NCBI RefSeq assembly: GCF_014202505.1
Contig: NZ_JACHGW010000006.1
Location: forward strand, 1 to 64,000
From: Armatimonas rosea
GTDB lineage: Bacteria; Armatimonadota; Armatimonadia; Armatimonadales; Armatimonadaceae
Direction: 5' to 3'
Length of the DNA: 64,000 nucleotides
Below, piece by piece: positions 8,208 through 14,113 of the stretch (its first letter is position 1; every line of letters begins with the position of its first letter). Made by a program: the position numbers and the translations under genes. The notes beneath the pieces are model-generated. The model was not told where the DNA came from. It saw nothing but the letters and a program-made list of their open reading frames with translations, and did not search any database.

Positions 8208-8707
8208 GCTTCTTCTTCTTCAGCGATTATTTTTTTTAGTGCGTAGAGCTCCATAAGATGCCGCTCGTCTTTGGGGCGGCCTGCGGCTTTTTTCATCGCG
8301 ATAAGATCGTCAATAGAAGCAACACGGATGGAGAAGCCACCCAGATCCATAACGTTTGCCCTCTCCCAGAGTCCGTCAAAAGAGTCGATACCTGAGGGGA
8401 GAGGCAGAAGGTCAATGGCTCCAAGGTCCGTTTTCAGATTCAGGAAGCGGACTCGGCTAAGTTGGGATGCGGTGACACTGAATGGATTGTACGAGGGCCA
8501 GCCAAGTGGCTTTGCGTGCATCTCATTCATCGTGACAGCCAGACGCTCTCGATTCCCATCCTCAGGCGCAAAGCTAAAGTCAATGTCTTTTGTCAGGTGG
8601 GCTCCCCCATGTAAGTTTAACGCAATGCCACCAACCACAACAAACTGGACTTGCGCTTTGTGGAGACGTTCTATTGCTTCGACAAAGCGGGGATCAATTT
8701 CCGGCAT
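8204..8707 (-). CDS. Nucleotidyltransferase-fold protein (DUF6036/AbiEii-like)
   Basis: The 167-residue protein contains VQFVVVGGIALNLHGG at about residue 20 and THLTKDIDFSF-type sequence (KDIDFSF) shortly after. This is the GG plus DxD arrangement of minimal nucleotidyltransferases. A third acidic position is plausible at DLGAIDLLPL. The C-terminus has IDDLIAMKKAAGRPKDERHL, a signature shared with AbiEii/DUF6036-type proteins. Such proteins are often toxins, antitoxins or orphan NTases. Its start overlaps an upstream 71-aa gene by 14 bp and its stop overlaps the DUF1553 ATG by 4 bp. It could be a toxin-antitoxin component or a modifier tied to the DUF1553/1501 operon. Confidence 0.8.
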   Translation of the reverse strand: MPEIDPRFVEAIERLHKAQVQFVVVGGIALNLHGGAHLTKDIDFSFAPEDGNRERLAVTMNEMHAKPLGWPSYNPFSVTASQLSRVRFLNLKTDLGAIDLLPLPSGIDSFDGLWERANVMDLGGFSIRVASIDDLIAMKKAAGRPKDERHLMELYALKKIIAEEEEA

Positions 8708-8909
8708 GACGGTTTATCTTGACTCTCTCTTGAAGGCGCATCAAGCCGGAGACACAGCGCTCTAGCTCCTCTAGACGCTGCCTTGGAGTCAGGAGGCGAT
8801 TCTCCCGGAGCTGATCGCGGCTGATGCCGTTCTCATCTGGATCGCCATTCCCACGGGCGTTGAGCCACTCAATAATCTCGTCCTCTGTCTTTGGTGCTTC
8901 GGTGCTCAT
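8694..8909 (-). CDS. Small charged protein paired with the nucleotidyltransferase
   Basis: This is a 71-residue, strongly charged, mostly helical protein (DEIIEWLNARGNGDPDENG, then RLEELERCVSGLMRLQERVK). The length, helical content and 14-bp overlap with the downstream nucleotidyltransferase gene resemble the small partner of a two-gene toxin-antitoxin-like module. No DNA-binding motif is obvious. It is the first gene of the operon; the ATG lies 16 nt after a TATAAT box that is shared with the divergent gene at 8942. Confidence 0.7.
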   Translation of the reverse strand: MSTEAPKTEDEIIEWLNARGNGDPDENGISRDQLRENRLLTPRQRLEELERCVSGLMRLQERVKINRHAGN

Positions 8910-8924
8910 AAGAATCCTATCGAG

Positions 8925-8931
8925 TATTATA
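8925..8931. promoter_or_regulatory. Overlapping bidirectional -10 boxes
   Basis: The sequence GAGTATTATACCGAGTATT (8922-8940) carries TATTAT on the plus strand (8925-8930), 11 nt before the ATG at 8942, and TATAAT on the minus strand (8931-8926), 16 nt before the ATG at 8909. The two divergent genes thus appear to share one nearly superimposed -10 element, which would make their transcription mutually exclusive. Confidence 0.55.
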
Positions 8932-8941
8932 CCGAGTATTC

Positions 8942-9931
8942 ATGACCCCGCTTGAGCAAGCAGCCCTGATCTGTCTTCACTACAGCATGTACTGCACGCT
9001 GGAGAAAATGCCGCTCTGGGTGGTGGGGGAGTGGGCGCTGGGGCAGGAGTTCAACCCGGAGATTAAACTTGAGACGGCGGATACCTACCACGCCGCCTTG
9101 GAGGGAATGCTGGCCAAAGGTTGGCTCCGTGTGGTGGACAAGACCCCGGAGGAGCGGCTTGCGAAGCTCCGGGCGGCGGGCTGGATCGGCCCCAACCCCC
9201 ACTGGATTCCCCAGAAAGGCGACCTTGACTTCACGCGCAAAGGCTACACGCTCTACCGTCGTATCTGCCGCGCGAACGGAACGGCGCATCCGGAGAGCCT
9301 TCTGTTTGTCGAGGAGAGCAAGCGTGTTGTTCAGATTGTGGCTTCGACAAAGGCACAGTGCTTGAGGGCCTTTCAGGAGAGCATGGGAAGCTCCCCCGGA
9401 CGCTACGGAGACGAGCTTGCCTCCTATGTCGGCAAGCCTGTACGCGTACTTCGTGTTGAGGAGCCTGAGCGCGTGGGGCGCTGGATGGAGCGTGAGATGA
9501 GCCCGCATCGTGGGGGCTGGCGGATTCAGGTGCACTACCAACCTATTCGACGCTGTCGGGTCGAGATCCCAGAGCTGGGCGTGACGGGCTGGCGTGAGAC
9601 CATGCACCGGACGACCATCACAGGGAGAGTTCGCCCGGAAGGCGCAAAAAAGTCACTCCATTTCGAGCTCTCAGAACCCGTCGATTGCGATAGCCGCAAA
9701 ACCGTGAGCTACCGCCCCCGCTTGATTGTCTACGATGGTAAAAACACGCCAAAGCCGATTTTGACGGTCTACCACGGCGATAGTGTGAGTGCCGGTGGGA
9801 TTGGGGATGGCTTTACCCACTTTCAGTGGCACGGTAGCACGGCGCTGCCCCAGCCCATGACACCGGAGCTGGCCGTTGCGGCTCTGCGCGAGGGCATTCT
9901 TGCCTGGCAGAGCCACAGGTCGGGGGGCTAG
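8942..9931 (+). CDS. Hypothetical protein
   Basis: I do not recognise a family for this 329-residue protein. The N-terminal 120 residues are helical and read like a small DNA-binding or regulator-type fold (VVGEWALGQEF, then YHAALEGMLAKGWLRVVDKTP, with DLDFTRKGYTLYRRI resembling a winged-helix wing and last helix). The C-terminal half is beta-rich. No signal peptide or membrane helix is seen. It is divergent from the nucleotidyltransferase operon and convergent with the GH4 gene, sharing the CTAG at 9928-9931 as stop codon on both strands. Confidence 0.6.
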   Translation: MTPLEQAALICLHYSMYCTLEKMPLWVVGEWALGQEFNPEIKLETADTYHAALEGMLAKGWLRVVDKTPEERLAKLRAAGWIGPNPHWIPQKGDLDFTRKGYTLYRRICRANGTAHPESLLFVEESKRVVQIVASTKAQCLRAFQESMGSSPGRYGDELASYVGKPVRVLRVEEPERVGRWMEREMSPHRGGWRIQVHYQPIRRCRVEIPELGVTGWRETMHRTTITGRVRPEGAKKSLHFELSEPVDCDSRKTVSYRPRLIVYDGKNTPKPILTVYHGDSVSAGGIGDGFTHFQWHGSTALPQPMTPELAVAALREGILAWQSHRSGG

Positions 9932-11361
9932 TCGGTCTTTTGCTCGATGAGGGTGCCAAAGCGCTTGCCGATCGCGAGGGCGGGATCGAGGGGAACATCG
10001 ACCGCAACGCAATCGGCGGGGATGGAGATGGTCGGGGTGGCGCGGAGCGATTTCCCCTCGAACTGCGGCAGGTAGGGGCGCAGCTCGTCGAGCATCTCAC
10101 TGGTTAGCTCCCGAATCTCCTTGAGCGTGCAGACCGCCGAGGTGAGCGGATCCAGCGCGAGGGCGTGGACTAGGTGCTCCGGGTCGCCGCCCAGGGCGGC
10201 CTCGGCGCAGAGGGTCTGGACATTGATATTGGTCTGGCAGAGCGCGGCGCACTGGGGCGGGAGCTCGCCAATCACGGTCGGATGCAGACCGGTGTCGTCG
10301 GCGAAGGTGGGCACCTCGACACAGCAGCCATTGGGGAGGTTGGTGATGTAGCCATCGTTGCGGACATTGCCCATCAGGCGAAACGGCTTGCCGGTGACGA
10401 CAGCCTCCAAGATGTAGGAGCAGTACTCCACACTCCGGGCCTCGATCGTGGTGGACTCGAACTGGAGCGGATCGACCTTCTCGTACTTCTCCGCCATCGC
10501 CTTACCCCACTTGTAGTACGCGCCGCTCTCCCCGCCAAAGCCTGGCTCGTCACAGTAGAGGTCGAGCGCTTTCTGGTTGTTGCGAAACCACGGCACATAC
10601 TCGCTCAGGTGCCCGGTGGACTCGGTCATGAAGTAGCCGAACTGCCGGAAGACCTCGCCGCGCACTTTCTCATTTTTGTAGTACTCGGGCTTCTCAAAGA
10701 GCTCGCGGAGCTGGGGGTAGAGATCGCGGCCGTTGTGCGAGAGCTTGAGGAACCAGTCCATGTGGTTGATCCCCCCACAGACAAAGCTAATCTCGTCTTT
10801 GGGGACGCCACAGTACCCGCCGATGAGATCAAGGGTCGTCTGCACCCCGTGGCACAGCCCGATAAACGGGACCGTGCTCACACGGCCCAGCGCGAGGCAG
10901 TTGGCGGCCATGGGGTTGGCGTACTGGAGCAGGATCGCGCCCGGCTTGGCGAGCGCCTCCATGTCCTTGGCGATCTCCGCGAGCACGGGGATATGGCGCT
11001 GGCCACGGAAGAGGCCGCCCGGCCCGAGCGTGTCGCCGATGCACTGATCGACTCCGTACTTGAGGGGAATCTCGTAGTCCACGCCGTAGGCATGAAAGCC
11101 GCCGACCTGGATCATCACCACCACGAAGTCGGCATCCTTGATGGCTTCTTGGCGGCTGGTGGTCGCCCAGACACTGCCCGGCAGTCCATTGTCAGCGAGC
11201 ATGCGCTGCCCGAACGCCTCCATCCGGCGGAGCTTGCTCTCGGTGGGGCTCATCAGGGCGAACTCACAGCCGTGCAGGGCGGGGGTTGCCATAATATCGG
11301 ACATCAGGGTCTTACAAAAGACGACGCTTCCTGCGCCGATCATTGCGATCTTCTTCGACAT
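9928..11361 (-). CDS. GH4 family alpha-galactosidase/alpha-glucosidase-like enzyme
   Basis: GH4 enzymes use NAD+ and a divalent metal to hydrolyse alpha-glycosides by an oxidation-elimination mechanism in the cytoplasm. This 477-residue protein has the N-terminal Rossmann motif KIAMIGAGSVVF, the substrate/NAD region YANPMAANC, the metal-binding Cys in GLCHGVQ (about residue 170) and the metal-binding His in GGINHMDWFLKL (about residue 200). The CHGVQ form is closest to the MelA (alpha-galactosidase) branch, but glucosidase or glucuronidase activity is possible. The ATG is 6 nt after GGTAAAAT (11368-11373), a leaderless-type promoter. Confidence 0.88.
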   Translation of the reverse strand: MSKKIAMIGAGSVVFCKTLMSDIMATPALHGCEFALMSPTESKLRRMEAFGQRMLADNGLPGSVWATTSRQEAIKDADFVVVMIQVGGFHAYGVDYEIPLKYGVDQCIGDTLGPGGLFRGQRHIPVLAEIAKDMEALAKPGAILLQYANPMAANCLALGRVSTVPFIGLCHGVQTTLDLIGGYCGVPKDEISFVCGGINHMDWFLKLSHNGRDLYPQLRELFEKPEYYKNEKVRGEVFRQFGYFMTESTGHLSEYVPWFRNNQKALDLYCDEPGFGGESGAYYKWGKAMAEKYEKVDPLQFESTTIEARSVEYCSYILEAVVTGKPFRLMGNVRNDGYITNLPNGCCVEVPTFADDTGLHPTVIGELPPQCAALCQTNINVQTLCAEAALGGDPEHLVHALALDPLTSAVCTLKEIRELTSEMLDELRPYLPQFEGKSLRATPTISIPADCVAVDVPLDPALAIGKRFGTLIEQKTD

Positions 11362-11367
11362 ACCCAG

Positions 11368-11373
11368 ATTTTA
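11368..11373 (-). promoter_or_regulatory. Extended -10 (GGTAAAAT) of the GH4 gene
   Basis: On the minus strand GGTAAAAT is followed by CTGGGT and then the ATG at 11361. The 6-nt spacing leaves essentially no 5' leader. Confidence 0.55.
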
Positions 11374-11388
11374 CCTGATCCGGCCGTT

Positions 11389-12219
11389 CTAACGGGGGAG
11401 GTGGGCGTAGAATTCGGCGCGCTCGGGCTGGTCGAGGGCGCGGTAGAGGTGCTCCAGCTCCTCGAAGACATAGGGATCGGGCGCACCCGCGGCGGCGCAC
11501 TCTTGCTCCAGGCGAAGCTGAATCGTCAGGGCTTCTTGGAGCTCGCCCTTTGCCCGCAGGGTCCAGGCGATCATCCAGTGGGCAACCCGGATACTCTCGG
11601 GCTTGCCCGTCCGTTCCTGGGCGGCGAGGGCGAGCCGGAACTGGGCGAGGGCATCGTCGTAGCGCCCGAGCTGGTGCAGGGCATAGCCGACATTGTTGCG
11701 TAGGCTCGCCTCCCACTTCTTGGCCTCGGCTTGCGCCGATTGCTCCATGTAGGTGAGGGCCTTCAGGTCCCAGTCGAGCTGCGCCTGCGGCTCGGTGTCT
11801 ACAAAGGCCATCATGTGGAGCGCATCGACCGCGAGGTAGTCGAGCTGGGACGCTTTTGCCCGCTCAAAAGCGCGGGTGTAGCTCTCGCGTGCGGTCTGCT
11901 TGGTTTCGGGGGTCTGCGCTTCTGCCGCGTGGGCCGCGGAGGCATGGGCACGTCCGAGCTCTAGGAAGTAGCGGACCTGGGCCTCCGGTGAGGCGGCGGT
12001 GATCTCTGGCTCAAGTGTTTTGAGGAGCTCCTGGGCCTTGGCGAAGTCGCGGCGGAGCCCAAACGTGCGGGCGAGCTGTGTCTGCAAGATCAGGGCATCG
12101 TCCCCGGTTGCGCGCAGCAGTGCCTCGCGGAAGCGCTGCTCACTGAGAGCGGGATTCGCAAAGTCCCAGAGGGAGGAGAGGTCTACCACGCGTTTTGTTT
12201 CCTTTACTGGCGCCCACAC
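11389..12219 (-). CDS. TPR-repeat protein
   Basis: The protein is up to 276 residues and almost entirely helical. Degenerate tetratricopeptide repeats are visible, for example LRNNVGYALHQLGRYDDALAQFRLALAAQERTG-type sequence near residue 170 and FRDFAKAQELLKTLEP earlier. TPRs mediate protein-protein contacts; the partner is unknown. No signal peptide is seen. The start is uncertain: GTG at 12219 has AAGGAG only 1 nt upstream and lies inside a hairpin, whereas GTG at 12189 has AAAGGA 10 nt upstream and gives 266 residues. It follows mqnC on the same strand by 36 bp. Confidence 0.8.
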   Translation of the reverse strand: MWAPVKETKRVVDLSSLWDFANPALSEQRFREALLRATGDDALILQTQLARTFGLRRDFAKAQELLKTLEPEITAASPEAQVRYFLELGRAHASAAHAAEAQTPETKQTARESYTRAFERAKASQLDYLAVDALHMMAFVDTEPQAQLDWDLKALTYMEQSAQAEAKKWEASLRNNVGYALHQLGRYDDALAQFRLALAAQERTGKPESIRVAHWMIAWTLRAKGELQEALTIQLRLEQECAAAGAPDPYVFEELEHLYRALDQPERAEFYAHLPR

Positions 12220-12234
12220 TCCTTGAGCGCCAGT
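12206..12234. other. Hairpin between mqnC and the TPR gene
   Basis: The arms ACTGGCGC (12206-12213) and GCGCCAGT (12227-12234) form a perfect 8-bp stem around a 13-nt loop. No T-run follows in the minus direction, so it is a weak terminator candidate at best. The loop contains AAGGAG on the minus strand, a possible sequestered ribosome-binding site for the TPR gene. Confidence 0.4.
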
Positions 12235-12255
12235 GAACCCGGAAAGAGTTATTTG

Positions 12256-13371
12256 CTAGACCCGCTCGTAGCGCGTGTTGCGCCGGGCGGGGGTGTAGCC
12301 TGCGTCCACGATCAGGCGCTCCATCTCGTCGGTGGAGACCGCGAAGGTGCAACCGGCCGTGCTCACCACGTTCTCCTCCATCATGGTCTGCCCAAAGTCA
12401 TCGACCCCGTAGCGCAGGGAGAGCTGCCCGATCTTGGGGCCTTGGGTCACCCAGCTTGCCTGCATGTGGGCGAAGTTGTCCAGCATGAGGCGGGAGATGG
12501 CGATCGTGCGGAGATAGTCCAGCCCCGAGGCGCGGGTGCCGCCCAGCTCGGTGCCATCGGGCTGGTAGCTCCACGCGGCAAACGCCGTGAAACGCGCGGG
12601 AGAGTTTGCGATGCTCTCGTCCTGGAGCGCACGCAGGCGCAGGAAGTGCTCGACCCGGTCCTCGTAGGTATCCACGGAGCCGTACATCATGGTCGCGGTG
12701 GAGGGAATCCCCACTTTGTGCGCGACCCGCATGCAGTCCAGCCACTCATCGGCGGTGTCTTTGTACTTGCTGATAAAGTTGCGGACGCGGTCGGTGAGGA
12801 TCTCCGCGCCGCCGCCGGGGATCGACTGCAGGCCCGCGGCCTTGAGGCGGGTGAGGGTCTCCTCCATGGTCAGCTTGCTGATGTTCTTGATGTAGATCAG
12901 CTCGGCGGGGGAGAAGCAGTGGCGGATGATGTGCGGGAACTCGGCGCGCATCCAGCTGAGGAGCTCCTCGTACCACTCGATCTTGAGCTTGGGGTTGAGG
13001 CCACCTTGCATCAGCATCTCGACCCCCCCCACATCGGAGAGCTCCTGGAGCTTCTGGCGGATCTGCTCCCGGCTCAGGACATACGAGTCGCCGCTCTTGT
13101 CGCCCGGGGTACGGTAGAAGTTGCAGAAGCTGCAGCGCACCCAGCAGACATTGGTGTAGTTGATGTTGCGGCTGACGATATAGGTGACGGTCTTCTCGGG
13201 GTTGAGGCGGCGGCGCACCGCATCGGCGAGGAGCGCGAGCTCATCGAGGTTGGGGTGGTAAAACAGCCGCAGGGCATCGTCGGCGGTGAGGCGCTCTTGC
13301 GCCCAGACCTTCTCCGCGATGTCGGCGATATCGCTCTCGGGGGCACGCTTAGACGGGGTAAGGGGGAACAT
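12256..13371 (-). CDS. mqnC: Cyclic dehypoxanthinyl futalosine synthase
   Basis: MqnC is a radical-SAM enzyme that cyclises dehypoxanthine futalosine in the futalosine route to menaquinone. The protein has SRNINYTNVCWVRCSFCNFYR, in which CWVRCSFC supplies the CxxxCxxC cysteines for the 4Fe-4S cluster. It also has MQGGLNPKLKIEWYEELL, SIPGGGAEILTDRVR and TATMMYGSVDTYEDRVEHFL, all in MqnC order. I place the start at ATG 13371 (371 residues). A longer GTG start at 13407 would begin only 2 nt after GGTATACT, upstream of any likely transcript. Other mqn genes are not in the window. Confidence 0.9.
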   Translation of the reverse strand: MFPLTPSKRAPESDIADIAEKVWAQERLTADDALRLFYHPNLDELALLADAVRRRLNPEKTVTYIVSRNINYTNVCWVRCSFCNFYRTPGDKSGDSYVLSREQIRQKLQELSDVGGVEMLMQGGLNPKLKIEWYEELLSWMRAEFPHIIRHCFSPAELIYIKNISKLTMEETLTRLKAAGLQSIPGGGAEILTDRVRNFISKYKDTADEWLDCMRVAHKVGIPSTATMMYGSVDTYEDRVEHFLRLRALQDESIANSPARFTAFAAWSYQPDGTELGGTRASGLDYLRTIAISRLMLDNFAHMQASWVTQGPKIGQLSLRYGVDDFGQTMMEENVVSTAGCTFAVSTDEMERLIVDAGYTPARRNTRYERV

Positions 13372-13409
13372 GTTGGGTCGCCTTCTTGACTTCGTGATAG
13401 ATTTCACAA

Positions 13410-13415
13410 AGTATA
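13410..13415 (-). promoter_or_regulatory. Extended -10 (GGTATACT) of mqnC
   Basis: On the minus strand GGTATACT lies 38 nt before the ATG at 13371. The leader would be about 30 nt, unlike the leaderless genes nearby. The box argues against the longer GTG start at 13407. Confidence 0.5.
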
Positions 13416-13474
13416 CCGCCGCTGTATTTTTCTGTCAACTTTCGGGTTCATGGTACGATAGGAAGGAGATTAAC

Positions 13475-14071
13475 ATGAAGTACGCAGGAGTTTTCTTAGT
13501 CGGGCTGACAAGCCTTGCCTGGGGGCAGGAGAAGCCTCCTATCGCCCCGCCGCCCACCCAGACACAGAGCGAGCGTGCTACCCCGCAACCTGTTGCGCCC
13601 GCCACGGTCACCGACACGCAGGCACTGACTTTTGCCCCCCAGAAGATCGCGGTTCGCCTCCCGCTGGGCTGGCAGGTCTTGCCTGTCGCGACCCGCCAGT
13701 CCGGGACCCTGGCCAGCCTCGCCCCGCTGGGCACGTCGGGCGCGACCCTCGCGCTGTCCTACGCCGATGACCCCACACGCACACGGCTCCCCGACAACCT
13801 CCCGGCAACCATCGCCACGGCGCTGGGCAAGCGCTATCCGGGATTTCAGCAGACCGCCAAGCAGCGCCTGGCACTCGCCGGCGGCGATGCCTGGGTCCTC
13901 GATGGCCAAGTTCGCCCCTCGGGGCAGAGTGTCGTCGTGAAGAACCGGCAGGTCTATCTGTGCCACGCGGGCCGAATCTATATCTTCACGCTCACCAGCA
14001 AGAAAGACGACTTCGAGCGCCTGACCCCATCTCTGGACCGCATGCTCAAGAGCATTACCTGGCTCGACTAA
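13475..14071 (+). CDS. Exported DcrB/PsbP-like protein
   Basis: The start is the ATG at 13475, preceded by a strong Shine-Dalgarno AGGAAGGAGAT at 13460-13470. The 198-residue product has a signal peptide (YAGVFLVGLTSLAWGQ), a Pro/Thr/Gln-rich linker, then about 140 residues with the pattern of DcrB/DUF1795 proteins: VRLPLGWQVLP, ATLALSYADDP and the C-terminal IYIFTLTSKKDDFERL before SLDRMLKSITW. Such domains are periplasmic or surface proteins of unclear function. The next gene begins 42 bp downstream. Confidence 0.7.
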   Translation: MKYAGVFLVGLTSLAWGQEKPPIAPPPTQTQSERATPQPVAPATVTDTQALTFAPQKIAVRLPLGWQVLPVATRQSGTLASLAPLGTSGATLALSYADDPTRTRLPDNLPATIATALGKRYPGFQQTAKQRLALAGGDAWVLDGQVRPSGQSVVVKNRQVYLCHAGRIYIFTLTSKKDDFERLTPSLDRMLKSITWLD

Positions 14072-14113
14072 GCACGACGCAACCAGAGCGGCATTACAGG
14101 TATCCTAGGGGTC

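Noticed and set aside
10174-11703. 509-codon plus-strand frame opposite the GH4 gene
   Set aside because: GH4 motifs, start and promoter are on the minus strand; the plus frame has no recognisable domain or start signal.
13372-13407. GTG 13407 as the mqnC start
   Set aside because: It would begin 2 nt after the -10 box, so the transcript would not include it; ATG 13371 fits family length.
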